This document shows positions 22,960 through 33,679 of a stretch of DNA of 64,000 nucleotides, piece by piece. The notes under the pieces are model-generated. The model searched no databases and was not told where the DNA came from. It saw only the letters and a program-made list of their open reading frames with translations. This DNA is from Acestrorhynchus altus. Lineage: Eukaryota > Chordata > Actinopteri > Characiformes > Acestrorhynchidae. Location: positions 20,413,984 to 20,477,983 of the forward strand of contig CM067521.1 of the NCBI GenBank assembly GCA_034509495.1, in the 5' to 3' direction. The position numbers and the translations under genes were made by a program. Positions within the stretch are counted from its first letter, which is position 1. The number at the start of each line of letters is the position of its first letter.

Positions 22960-23150
22960 ATATAAATGTGTTGAAAACACTGAGGATCATACAGGTTCAA
23001 ATCCCAGGTCAGGCAGCTGGAGTCCAAGAGCACGAAGTGGGTCATGTTCTCTGGGTGGGTAGATGTGCTCTCTCCCCACATCACAGGTATCTGTTAGCTG
23101 GGGCTCTGACACTTTGCTCCAAGTCCATTGGCTTCCCAGCAATGTTTTGA
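22960..23150 (+). mobile_element. Possible tRNA-like SINE fragment
   Basis: A B-box-like 'ggttcaaatcccag' at 22993-23006 is followed by 'ctctgggtgggtagatgtgc'. No A box or family tail is clear, so this is weak. Confidence 0.3.
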
Positions 23151-23894
23151 AAAGCAGTGGTGATAAGCTTCACATTTAACAGAGGAGGCATATTCTTGTC
23201 TTCACCTTCCTAGTGTCAGGGGCAAGTGATAGGAGCTCCTTACAAGGTTGAGTAACTGGGAAAATTGGAAAATAAAGAAATAGCTTGACATACTAACACT
23301 AGCACCACATTATCGCTGACCCTTCTCCACTCATGCCATAACCTGTAAGCTGATTGTCTCTTTTTGCTGAACAGACATCATGTTGAGTTTCCATTCATAT
23401 TTCAACCGTTCTCCTCCTCTGGTCTCTGGTTGAACACTGTCATCCTGAATGTGTCCCACAACAGCGTTTATCTAATTTTTCTTTCATTTGGAAGTACCAT
23501 TTACCCAAACCTGTTAGGTCTCTCCCCTAGGACTTAAACATGCACATGCCTCCTTTGATACATGTGAAGCCAACCACTGCATCTTATCAAACTGCTGCCA
23601 TTGCATCATTGCTGGGCAGCCAACATACACTATGGAAAGTGCAGCTCTAATACTATGGCTAACAGACGCCTGTGCTGATCAGCATCACATTGGTTGTGAG
23701 ATTGCCAACACTTCTAAACGTTCCTATAATGTTCTCTATCTCTTATCAACAGGTCTGTGATTGGTACTGGGCTGATACTCTTATACCATAAAGGCCAGAA
23801 AGTTTTCACTGGTAAAAAATAAACACCTTGTCCAAATTACGCACTTCTTAATAGTTTGTCATCCATTTTGGATCATGACCCCTGCTGCTGTACT

Positions 23895-24010
23895 GAAAAC
23901 CCAAGAAGATCAGCAGTTCTAGAAATACGCAAAGCCCTTCTGACACCAACAATTATGTCATGTTCAGAATCACTTAGATCATATATGCTCTTCTGTTCTG
24001 CTGGTTGATG
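23895..24010 (-). pseudogene. Tc1-like transposase N-terminus (HTH region)
   Basis: Read on the minus strand, the segment encodes residues that fit the first helix-turn-helix of Tc1-like transposases: LSDSEHDIIVGVRRA followed by ISRTADLLGF, close to the family's 'LSxFExxxIVGxRxAGxSISxTAxLLGFS' pattern. This domain binds the transposon ends. The rest of the ORF is interrupted; a downstream part may be at 22790-22885, about 1 kb away, which would mean a large insertion between them. Confidence 0.75.
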
Positions 24011-24467
24011 CTGTTGCTGCTGCTGGATAAGATCTCCATGTTTTTATATATTGCACTTCTACTGTACAGTTCACTGATTAGATAATTGAATAGATGGGTT
24101 GGACTATATGATCTTGTATGTTTTCCCTGATGCTGAAAAATGAAGAAATGTCTTTTGGACAGGAAATTCATTACCAAAGCAATGTTCTCAGTACAAGAAC
24201 TGTACAACTTTGAATATGGCATCTACACATACAGCTCCTACAGGTCCTCCACCCTAGTTCCTGCTGAGAAGATGCTGACTAATCCAAGCTGTAATAAGAG
24301 CAGACAGGGGGAATGAGGAGAGGAGCTCATTAGTGCGTCAGCTTTTTCCTTCCTGCTCTCTGCAGCTGCTCCGCCTGCATCCCTTTCACTGATCTTCTTC
24401 TTAATAAAACTGCTCTAATCTGCTGTAGAAGACAAATCACTTTAATATTCGCACTCTGGATAATACA
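24011..24467. other. Anonymous sequence, no gene seen
   Basis: No repeat identified. A run at 24270-24400 mixes 'taat'-type words with CT-rich sequence, but nothing supports a function. Confidence 0.4.
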
Positions 24468-25130
24468 TGTCCAAATGTTTGTGGACATTTTACATTTACA
24501 TTACATTTACGGCCTTCAGCAGACACCCTTATCCAGAGCGACTTAAAAAAGGTGCTTTGCTGTTCACTCAGAAAATATCCTAAGCTAGTAGACGAGGTTA
24601 GACTTCCTGGTGCTTAGATCCTGTCGAGAAACAAATGTCAGATTTGGGACTAACGAGATTCAGAATAATTCTTTATGGAGTTAAATACTCTTGAACGAAC
24701 ACTCTTGGACATTACTTCTAATGAATGAATTCAATTAATTTACCACTGTTTTTGCACCCAATACTGACACAGATGTGCAAATGTACACACAGCTTGTCTA
24801 GTCCCTGTAGAAAGGTACTGCCAGTAGAATAGGACTCTGGAGCAGAAAGCACCATGAACCTACTGGCACCATGCCTAATGCCAGGCCCGGGCTACAGGGG
24901 TGTAAATGCCCCCTTGTGGAGTAGTGGAGCTGTGCTCCATCCAATACTTAGAGTTGGAGAGGTTGGGATCAGTTTGAATGGTAACCATCCAACATCCTAG
25001 CCTCACTAACTAGCTTGTCACCGAATGCAATCAAATCTAGTAGAATTCTTCTAGAATTCTAGAAGAAAGACTTTCCAGAGACATCCACTGATTTCAGAAA
25101 AAGAAAAATGAATGAGCAGATGTCCCAATA

Positions 25131-25132
<2 letters not shown>
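24468..25132 (+). mobile_element. FM element copy 3, split by an L2 tail
   Basis: The left end 'atgtccaaatgtttgtggac' (24468) is followed after a 216-bp insertion by 'cttctaatgaatgaattc' and the full FM interior: 'gcaaatgtacacac', 'gccagtagaataggactct', 'catgcctaatgccaggc' and 'gtaaccatccaacatcctag'. The right end 'gaatgagcagatgtcccaat' runs straight into a (TG)n tract, so the outermost bases are lost. Confidence 0.9.
24490..24705 (-). mobile_element. Nested L2 3' tail with target-site duplication
   Basis: On the minus strand the insertion ends in the L2-type tail: 'aagtcgctctggataagg', then 'gccgtaaatgtaatg' and short ATGTAA units. It is bounded by direct repeats 'tggacatt' at 24482-24489 and 24706-24713, which together rebuild an uninterrupted FM element. 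It is a 5'-truncated L2 insertion, or a SINE that borrows the L2 tail. It is younger than the host FM copy. Confidence 0.88.

Positions 25133-25161
<29 letters not shown>
25133..25161. repeat. (TG)n microsatellite
   Basis: About 14 units, starting exactly where the right end of FM copy 3 stops. Confidence 0.93.
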
Positions 25162-25162
<1 letters not shown>

Positions 25163-25222
25163 GTGCATGCTCATATGTTGAACCCCTATTCAACTGTCTC
25201 TCCTCAGTTTTGGTCAGCATGA

Positions 25223-25341
<119 letters not shown>

Positions 25342-25423
25342 TTCTCTCTCTGGTTTTTCAGCTCAGCAGATCTTGCTGCTGATTATTGCTTATGAACTGC
25401 AGGCCTTTTGTCAGAGGTTGTAT

Positions 25424-25425
<2 letters not shown>

Positions 25426-25496
<71 letters not shown>

Positions 25497-25502
25497 TGTG
25501 TG
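25426..25502. repeat. (TG)n microsatellite
   Basis: About 37 units with a single 'tttg' interruption near the right end. Confidence 0.97.
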
Positions 25503-25539
25503 ACTGTCCGACCATGTTTTTGTTGTAAACACCTCCCTG

Positions 25540-25540
<1 letters not shown>

Positions 25541-25610
<70 letters not shown>

Positions 25611-25624
25611 CGTGTGTATGTGTA
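25541..25624. repeat. (TG)n microsatellite
   Basis: About 40 units with 'gcgtgcg' variants at the right end, only 38 bp from the preceding TG tract. Confidence 0.97.
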
Positions 25625-26021
25625 GAGGAGATGCTCGCAGCTTAAACTTGCCCCCCTTTTACCTCTCCTCTGAAATGCAGCTGTGCTGTGAGGTCAGATC
25701 CTGCAGCTGCTGATGAAGACCCTGCTCTGATTCTCCTGACTCATATCCATCAGCCTCTCTGGATTGGTCAGGCCTGGGTGCAGCAGCATCTGACCCAAAT
25801 GTCCATCTGATTCTCATCCCTCTCTCCTGCACAACACAGAGACTGTCCTATTCTCTGTTGCTTTTTCTAGAAGAGCCATATAGCCATGTCTATGGGGTCA
25901 GAGTGGCCAGATAACAGCAGAGAAACAGACAAATCTCGTTCAGGCCTGGAGATCAACTGCTGTTCTTTCACGGGTTCCAAAACATATGCCAGAAACGCTG
26001 AGTTACCAGTTAATAACATAC
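25625..26021. other. Anonymous sequence, no gene seen
   Basis: No repeat or coding feature recognised. Confidence 0.4.
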
Positions 26022-26388
26022 ACTACATATCCAAATATTGGCAGACACTCCTTCTAATGAATGTGTTCAGCTACTTTAAATTGCACCCCTTGTTGCAAAT
26101 GCACATGCAGCTTGTTTATTCCCTGTGGATGAGTACTTCCAATAGAATAGGACTATCTGGAGCAAATAAACATGAACCTTTAGGCACCATGCCTGATGTC
26201 TGGTGTAGGTCATAAGAATATAAACACCCCCACCCCATTGAGCTCTGGAACAGTGGAATTGTGTTCTCTCGCGAATGATGACTCTCCATTCAGTACTTTT
26301 GAGATGTGCTTTGAAATTAGGGTTTCGTTGTCCTCGATGAAACAACAAATAAGCAAGTGTCCCAATACTTTTGTCCATTTAGTGTATT
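26022..26388 (+). mobile_element. FM element copy 4, near full length
   Basis: Both ends are present: 'acactacatatccaaatatt' on the left and 'cccaatacttttgtccattt' followed by 'agtgtat' on the right. The interior words 'ccttctaatgaatg', 'ccaatagaataggact', 'caccatgcctgatg' and 'gagctctggaacagtgg' are in standard order. At about 367 bp it is the best guide to the family's length. It holds no coding frame. Confidence 0.9.
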
Positions 26389-26559
26389 TTTTTAGCTAAA
26401 CTCATTTACCATTTTCACCAGAAACACATACACTCTTTATTGTTCTGCATAGGGGATCTGACAAAATGTTTCCCACCAATGTGAAGAAACTGTGTTTTCC
26501 ATGCACTTTTATGGACTCCTTCTACTTGGTCCATCAACTAAAAAGTACCAAGACCACCT

Positions 26560-26876
26560 ATATGGAGTTAGAGCATTCCCACCACAGTGGTAACACTGAC
26601 ATGGTGGCCTGGAATTTTGTGTGTGGTGTTGGTACAAGCATTTCAGGCACAGCGGTGTTGAGTGGGGGTCCACTAGGTTGGGTTGTGTGGTGGTCCACCA
26701 CTCGAACATCTAGGCAAGAGTGTCTCTGTGGTCGAAAACTGACCACTGATGAATGGGCAGAAGATGATAAACACAAACTGTAAATGCATTGATATGTTGA
26801 CTACAAACCTTAACTGTTCCCCAGTAAAGCGGAACCTACAAGGGATGGGTTTCTAATAAAGTGGCCAGGGAGTGTA
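26560..26876. mobile_element. Nonautonomous element ending in 'aataaagtggccaggg'
   Basis: The right end reads 'ctaataaagtggccagggag' and 'tgtag', a known terminus of fish Tc1-like elements. The interior ('aacactgacatggtggcc', 'ccagtaaagcggaacctac') is shared in vocabulary with the foldback element at 28165-28480. The left limit is uncertain. Overlapping frames here are not genes. Confidence 0.65.
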
Positions 26877-27129
26877 GACAAAGAACATCTGGTCTGAATC
26901 TCCAGCTAGCTAATTTGCATAAAGGGGAATTCCATGGATTGTTTAAGGTTCTACCATAGCTTCGTGTCTGAGATGTAAACAGAGGCATCCAAAGTACGTT
27001 TGCTCTGAAATATTTCACTGGTGAGATACTTACTCACTGGTAAATGGAACAAGGTGTCTCCATGAGGACCAAACAACAATTTTATTGATGATTCAACTCC
27101 AAAATTGTTGAAAGTCAAAAATATACATT

Positions 27130-27450
27130 TTATTTATGGACTAATTGTTCTACATTATTACAAGTTTGACATAGTACATAGTACACACTTCAAAGGTTCT
27201 TCAAAGGTTTTTAAACATGGACACTCTAAAATCAATATACATGAATAAAGGGTTCTTCACATTGTTACATTATAGTACCTTTTTGAAAAGGGTTCCATAT
27301 AGCACCAATAAGGCTTCTTATTGGTGCCTCTAAACCACATTCTCCATCAATCTTTCATGTTGCAAAGAACCCTTTATTCACACAAAGGGTTCTTTGAGTG
27401 TTCATTTATCTATTATAGAACCGTTTTCTTTAGTGAAGAACCTGTTAAGT
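27130..27450. mobile_element. 'agaacc/ggttct' MITE with central hairpin
   Basis: Words 'aggttcttcaaagg', 'aaagggttcttcacatt' and 'gggttccatatagcacc' on one side mirror 'gcaaagaaccctttatt', 'tatagaaccgtt' and 'gaagaacctgtt' on the other. The centre is a perfect 11-bp hairpin at 27302-27327 with a 4-base loop. This is the most complete member of the family in the window. Confidence 0.65.
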
Positions 27451-27691
27451 GTGTAGATTTTGGATCAAAACCATCTCAAAATGATCCAGTAACAGTATCT
27501 CAGTTATCAGGCGATGCATCCATATTAATGTATTATAATATCTTCTGCAGCAGATCTTTTGATGTTCACCACCACTGTGACCAATTTGGACTCGGTCAGC
27601 TGGCACACAGAATTCCCCTTTTAAAGGCCTGCTGTCCTGTGAGGCAGTACTGAAGGTATTTATGATGCTGTTCTCCTGGTCGGAAGAAAAA

Positions 27692-27785
27692 CAGAGAGAG
27701 AGAGAGAGAGTGAGAACGATAAAGTGAGAGAGGGTGGAGGTGAGTGGAAAGAGATGGAGAGAGATAGAAAGAGGGAGGAAGAGAA
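27692..27785. repeat. Purine-rich GA tract, imperfect
   Basis: A short (GA)n run at 27692-27710 continues as an interrupted purine-rich stretch. Confidence 0.8.
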
Positions 27786-27996
27786 GGAGCCAGTAATAAG
27801 TGGGCTAATGTCTCCTCAGTCCGTGAATTATTTGTCTCACTAACCTGCTTGACCTGCAATGGACAATAAACAAGAGGGACATAAAAGAGATTTTGATCAG
27901 GTAGCTTGAAGCTCCTCCACAAAAACAGCAGCAGCCTGTTCCCACATTAATCCTCCCTACTGCTGGACCTCGGACTACACAACTGGAGACCGAAAC

Positions 27997-28165
27997 ACAC
28001 TACATGGACAAAAGTACCGGGACACCTACATATTAGAATTACACTAGCTTTCAGCATCCTATTGTAAATCCATAGGCTTTAATACGGAGTTGGTCCACCC
28101 TGTTGCAGCTCTAACAGCAGGTTTGCAACTCTGCAGTTACTGTGTCAGCAGAGCGTTTGAGTCAT
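27997..28165 (+). mobile_element. Tc1-like left end, internally deleted
   Basis: It starts 'acactacatggacaaaagta' and continues 'tccataggctttaatacgg', 'agttggtccaccctgttg' and, after a jump at about 28120, 'gcaactctgcagttactgtg'. These belong to the antisense left part of a fish Tc1-like element whose terminus is nearly the same as the 'tttgtccata' end of FM. It is thus a candidate relative of the autonomous element that mobilised FM. Confidence 0.75.
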
Positions 28166-28480
28166 TCTCACCACTGAAGAAACACTGACATGGTGGTGGT
28201 GTGTTAATGAGTGTTGTGCTGCTACAAGTGGATCAGACACAGCAGTGCTGCTGGAGTTTTTAAACACTGTGTCTGCACAGAAGCTCATCTGTTTCTGCAC
28301 AGATGGTGTAAGTGCTTCTCTGGTACTTCATCGGTGATCACACTGCCCACAGCTTACTGTTGGCTGGATGTTTCTGGTTGGTGGAGGGTTCTCAGTTTCC
28401 GCAATGACACCGAGGGGTTTAAACACTCCAGCAGCACTGCTGTGTTTGATCCACTTGCACCGGCAGAACAGCACAATTCA
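28165..28480. mobile_element. Foldback element with 'cagcagtgctgctggag' arms
   Basis: The left arm at 28211-28269 and the right arm at 28417-28474 are inverted repeats containing 'gtggatcagacacagcagtg' and its near complement. Preceding 'aacactgacatggtggtggt' is part of the same family. The centre of about 150 bp is noncoding. The open frame at 28211-28594 exists because of the repeat. Confidence 0.75.
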
Positions 28481-28559
28481 AATTCTCTACATATTGTTAG
28501 CTGCAGCCTGCTCAGAACTCAGCATCACCATGTAAACAATGTTATCCCCCATGTCAGTG

Positions 28560-28650
28560 GCATTGTGAAAGGGTTCTTCACAATGACGCTATAGTGGGTT
28601 CTATACAGAACCTTTCCAAAAAGGGTTCTATATAGCAACAAACCTTTTTT
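28560..28650. mobile_element. 'agaacc/ggttct' MITE fragment
   Basis: It shows 'aaagggttcttcacaatg', 'gttctatacagaaccttt' and 'aaagggttctatatagca'. The 'atagtgggttctatacagaacc' centre is palindromic. Confidence 0.6.
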
Positions 28651-29789
28651 TATTTACTTTTTTCAAGCCCAATTTGAAAGTGCCAGTTTCCCAACCCGTT
28701 TGGATTCTCCCCATCACATAAAATTCCTGACACGTGAAAATCAACTAGATCGCCTGCGATTTTTCAGATGTTAATCTACGATGCGAAATGTAGCACACTG
28801 TCATGTGTCAATCCTGTTCACCTCTGTCTTCCTGTCTTCTCCTAGTTGCTCCCCATGTGCTCCTAAGCACGTGGGTTGTGTTTGTCTTGTCCTTGTCTCC
28901 TCCCTTGCTCCGCCCCTTACAAGCTGCGTCTCATTTGTAGCCCTGCCCCCTCGTTATCATGTCCCAGGAATGGTCAATGCTGTGTTTGTATTTAAGACCC
29001 TTTGTCTTAGCTTGTCTTTGTCAGTCCTTTTGTTTTGTTCATGTAAGTCTGTCAGTAAGTCTGTCGCCATGCGTTTCCTTTCCTCTGGGGGAAGCAGGTT
29101 AGATGATCTAGTGGAATTATCTTGTGGCATCGATGTAAGTGATGCAAACATAGTTAAATAATCTCTAAATGGTTATTTGGCTGATTTAATATCAGATGGG
29201 CCAAATTTTGTCCCACACAACCTAAATCCACCAGAAAACAATGTTTTTCTGCACAGAATATACCATCATCACCAGTTCAGTCAATTCATCACATAACGAT
29301 ACATAATAGAAGTAAATCATGCGAATGAATTGACCAGGGCTAGGGGTATTGCCTGGTCTGGACTTTTATATTTTATATTTTTAACTACCCCCGAACGATA
29401 TAATGAAGGTTAGAAGGTTGCATAAGAAGAACACTTCACTCGAGAGGTCTTAACAGGGTGACTTTCACACAAAGTAAAGAAATAAAACATGCTATTGGGG
29501 TTTGGTTCAGAATTGCGGGCCTGAATAAAGCTCTAATCTCAACTTGCTCAGCCTTGAACCTACAAGCTTCAGTGGAACGTTCACAAATGCCTTGAATCAC
29601 ACCTTTGGGCCAAGAGTTCTTGAATACAATGTGAAAGGAGTGGGGCCAAGTGCAGGAAGGAAAAATTAATAACACATCCGCCTTCCAAACCACCCACTCA
29701 AAGCCAGGCCGTGTAGCATTTTACCAAGACATCCGTTTATTCAAGTAACCCTGTTCAATACATCAAGCAATACCCTGAGTCTCTTTTGC
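28651..29789. other. Anonymous sequence, no gene seen
   Basis: A 126-codon frame at 28781-29161 has no domain I recognise and is interrupted by a low-complexity leucine/serine stretch typical of chance frames. No repeat was assigned. Confidence 0.4.
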
Positions 29790-30215
29790 ATTCTCTTGTT
29801 TCATCTTTCTATTAGTCTCTTCTCCAAGATCTCTGAAGGTGTCCTGTGGTATCTGGAACACCAAGACTTGAGTAGCAGTTGTGTACGTTGTGAGCTGGGA
29901 CCTCCACGAGCATCAATGAGCTTTGGGTGTTTGTGATCTTGTGTGCAGTTCAGCAGTTGTCCGTCCTTGGAGCAATTTTAGTAGGTACTGACCACTACAT
30001 ATCAGGACATCCCACAAGATCTGCCTGATCTTCTGTCTCTCAAAGTGTCTCCGATTCTTGTTCGGAAATGTTCTTGCATATCGACTTTCAGCCCTGATGG
30101 TTCTTTTCCCATCTAATATGGAGGCAGCACCTCATAACAGGTGCCATTGGAACAAGGTAATCAACGTTATTCTCTTCGCCTTTCAGTGGTTTTAATGTTA
30201 TGTCCGATCAGCGTA
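29790..30215 (-). mobile_element. Tc1-like relic of the 'gctgatcagtgta' family
   Basis: The plus strand reads 'gaaggtgtcctgtggtatc', 'ccacgagcatcaatgagctt', 'gtaggtactgaccacta', 'ggacatcccacaagatctg' and 'caacgttattctcttcgcc', ending in 'ttttaatgttatgtccgatc'. This is the antisense of a transposase N-terminal part and the outer end of a well-known fish Tc1-like family. The middle and other end are missing. A copy in the other orientation is at 43535-43823. Confidence 0.8.
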
Positions 30216-31639
30216 TGTGAAAAGTAGTCATCACCACTCTGATTTGTTTAAACCACCAAACCAGACCTTGTAGCTGCAGTGGAAACTAAAGATAATTCTT
30301 GTCTGATTGACTTAAAATGAGGAGGAAAACTATATACAGATGAATTTGTAGCAAACTATTCCTTCAATATTGAACTCATCTATCCGAGTGTGTTACCGTG
30401 TTCTTCACAATTCAGAAATCTCAATAATATCTGAGGTACACTCCGGCTTGAACACACCACTGCTTGTTTGGAACTGGTCGGGGCATCTCAGACAGATAAA
30501 AGAGAGAGTGAGAGAGTCTGTGGTCAGCAATGTTGACAGTTCCCGTGGGGTGTCCTCGGCTGTGTGAAAGACAGAAGGGTTTTGCGGTCGTCATGCCTCA
30601 AATAAAAAGACCTGACTAATTAAAACTCTTAATTGTGAAACGAATTACAGAGGCGACATGTGAGGAGGGCTTTGGTGTGGCTTTCACAGTGTCTTCCTCC
30701 TCGGGTATGGAAGGCCATTGTGGTCGACACGGTGGGAAACAAGCCACGAAACACCCGACTCCAAACATCCGTTCTTCGTTTCTGCACATTCTCGAGGCTC
30801 GTTGTTTTCTACCAAACAGCGAATCGGTTATGCCGTAAACAGTTGGGAAGCACGGGAAGTGATGTTTTCTGACAAGACCAGAAATTCACAGACAGATTCG
30901 GACTGATTTATGTTGGCGATGGCCTGGTGTGATGGTGGGTGGCAGAGGGTTTGATGCAGAAGTAATAGATCTCTGCAGCCATTAGTGGCTTCAGACACAC
31001 GAAACACTGTGGGTTTTCTGATAAACAATAACAGCTGAGATCACTGTTAACCCTTTAATATGAGGATTAACTGTATCTACTTCTGCTTCTTCATTCTCTT
31101 CTCGAAATAACTGTAGATTCTCAATCGTCTTTTTGGGTATATAACAATTTTTGAAATATCCAACCTTCAAAAAAGCAAGATTTCCTTTATTAATCAAAAC
31201 CCCGAGATTTTCTTTAAAGAAAATGCTGCTGGAGCTTTAGGAGCAATGCGGTGTATTGTATGTATAAAGCACACGGGTGCTGGTTAGTGCTGCAGTCACC
31301 TGCCTGGGTATGGAAAGGCTTTTTGTTTTTGTTGGCTTCGTAACTCAGGATCAGAGTAACATTCCTAACAAGCTACACGACCTGTCTAACCATGGCCTCG
31401 TTATTGTGGGATGAATTATCAGCAAATCGAACCCAGAAAGCAGCTAAAATTCACTAATTCAGTTTAAATGCCAAAGGAGCTTCCAGCGCATGTTCACTGT
31501 GTATCATGTCTGTAAGTTACTCTGATCCTGAGTTATGAAGCGCAGAAAATAGCATATAACTGACCGCAAAGTGTGAATCTTGGGTTCTAAGAGTTAACAG
31601 GGTTTTCTTCAAGATAGTTACTGAATATCTACAGCAGCA
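30216..31639. other. Anonymous sequence, mildly CpG-enriched in part
   Basis: The part at 30640-30860 has several CpGs ('ggtcgacacggtggg', 'ctcgaggctcgttg') and three overlapping short frames, without recognisable product. Nothing else identified. Confidence 0.4.
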
Positions 31640-31815
31640 ATGGTGCTAAAAAGTTCATGTTTATCTGTTCTAGAGGCGTTCTGCTATCCAGTACTTCTCT
31701 ACAGGGACGAGACAAGCTTTATGTGTGCATTTGTGTCAGGAATGGATGCTCTTACAGTTGCTGAATGCATTCATTAGAAGGGGTGTCCACAAATATTTGG
31801 ACATATGGTGTATTT
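31640..31815 (-). mobile_element. FM element copy 5, 'tgtccaaa' end
   Basis: Minus-strand FM left third: 'acttctctacagggacgaga', 'gtgtgcatttgtgtcagg', 'cattcattagaaggggtg' and 'tccacaaatatttggaca' followed by 'tatggtgta'. The rest of the element is missing. Confidence 0.85.
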
Positions 31816-32224
31816 GATATAATGCGCCCAGGTACCCTGATGTAAAAACATCAAGATGCTCTAGGTGCACGCTTCCAGAATGGATCACCAACGAAATGTA
31901 AGGGGGGAAGAAGTTATCTCACTGTGGAGAAGGCCACGGCTTCCAGTTTGAGACTTTTGAGACTATTGTTGTGCTGAGATGAAAAAAAGGGGGCTTTGAG
32001 CTCCACCGGCTTGCTCTAGCAGGTCATTATGTTTGAAATGTCAGTGTGTATTATCTGTGTCTGTGTCTGACCTTAAAGTGAAAAGAAGTGAGTGTGGAAC
32101 CAAGTCGGCATGTGGGACACAGCTCCCCTCTGTGACTGAAATGTATTGGGTGGTGGATCTGAAACATTAGAGAGCATAACCCTCAAAACTATCAGACTAT
32201 CGTTCTGTTTGACTTACGTGATAT

Positions 32225-32640
32225 TTAATACTATATCATGTACCATTCTTTACGTTGCACCCACTGCTGACACAGATGTGCAAATGCACACACACAGCTT
32301 GTCTATTTCTTGTAGAGAAGTATTGCTTATAGAATATGACTTTCTGCAGCAGCTAAACAGGAACCAATTGACACCGTAGAAGGGAAGAGGGGTGGAGCCA
32401 TCTTCCCTGGAATTATGATACACTATCAAACACTTTTTGGCATGGGCTAAGACATTGGAGATGAGGTGGGGTGGTAATCATCCAACTTCTGGATCATTCC
32501 ATCAAATTCTCCATTTATCCTCCAGAATTTTGTAGAAATCCTTCCCTGGACTATAAGGACAATGACTCCTAGAAAAGCAAATACTGTTCATTTTAGAAGC
32601 AACTGTGAATGAGCAGGTGTCCCAATGCTTTTGTCCATAT
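32225..32640 (+). mobile_element. FM element copy 6
   Basis: FM words in order: 'cactgctgacacagatgtgc', 'acagcttgtctatttc', 'gtaatcatccaacttctgg' and, at the right, 'tgaatgagcaggtgtcccaa'. The left terminus is replaced by unrelated sequence and the right terminus carries an L2 tail insertion. Confidence 0.85.
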
Positions 32641-32649
32641 GCTATTAAT

Positions 32650-32725
32650 TTACATTTACATTTACATTTACGGCATTTAGCAGACGCCCTTATCCAGAGC
32701 GACTTACAAAAGTGCTTTGCTGTTT
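32650..32725 (-). mobile_element. Nested short L2 tail with target-site duplication
   Basis: Only 76 bp long. On the minus strand it is 'aagtcgctctggataagg', 'gtctgctaaatgccgtaaa' and ATGTAA units. Direct repeats 'tgctattaat' at 32640-32649 and 32726-32735 flank it. It is a very short 5'-truncated L2-type insertion at the edge of FM copy 6. Confidence 0.88.
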
Positions 32726-32970
32726 TGCTATTAATCTTGATGTAGTTCACTGAATGAAGAAACTGGCCTGTGTCCTTAGTCCTGGATCAGGGAGTGTGCT
32801 TGCAGGACCGTGGTAATGTTACTAGTGGCTGGTCACTTCCGAGATGTCCTTCTAATTGTAAACATTTTGGCATCCCAAGAGACCATGTGACTTCCTCACC
32901 TCCCTTGGCAAACAATACATGTGCTTGGATCCTATCGCAGGAAGCTGCAATGACAGTCGTTTACAGAATA

Positions 32971-32997
32971 TGAGAGAGAGAGAGAGAGAGAGAGAGA
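32971..32997. repeat. (GA)n microsatellite
   Basis: About 13 units. Confidence 0.93.
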
Positions 32998-32999
32998 AA

Positions 33000-33679
33000 G
33001 TGAGTAGAGAAGAGAAGAGTACCAGGGTGGACTTCTGAACTGATTGAACTAATTGCCCTCTATGCCCTTGTGATTCAGACTTTGTGGAGCATGGGAAACT
33101 AATTCTGCCTCTGATGGGGCGTGGAGCTTAACCAAAGAGCACAATAGTACAAAGACCACAACCAGATTCAGAAAAAATAAACAACACCAAAAAAACGTGA
33201 ATAAATAATGTATATATTCATTTATACAGATGTACAGATTCATATTGTGAATATGGCAATATGGAATATGGCAATTGTTTACATTATATTTGAATGTTAT
33301 TAAGAATGGACCAATAGAAAGTGACTTGGAATAAAGCCTTTTGACATTGATGTCCATTAAAAATATTTTTCCTTTATTAAGTCAGGCATTAGTTAGCGTG
33401 GCCCATGATTTTTTCCATGTCCCATGGAATCTAAAGAACGCTGCACTGACCTGTGGTATATACGTGTGGTCCTCCTGCATTGGTTTCTGTCAAAATACGA
33501 GCAGGTCACAATTGTTACCACTGCACTGCCCACTGTGGGTGGTAATGCCTTCTATGATGTATTCCTGGTGAGACTATGGATTAAGGAATGTTAAATGCCT
33601 CCACAATTTGAAATAGAATACCCCATCCATCTGACAACCTCAAAAATCACATCACCGTGACTACACTGACCCGTGTTCA
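33000..33679. other. Anonymous sequence, no gene seen
   Basis: AT-rich around 33160-33310. The part at 33340-33600 may be repeat-derived, but I could not name it. Confidence 0.35.

Noticed and set aside
24240..24430. Conserved noncoding element
   Set aside because: The impression rests only on composition and a few homeodomain-like words.
28211..28594. 127-codon plus-strand frame
   Set aside because: It lies in a foldback element and follows its arms.
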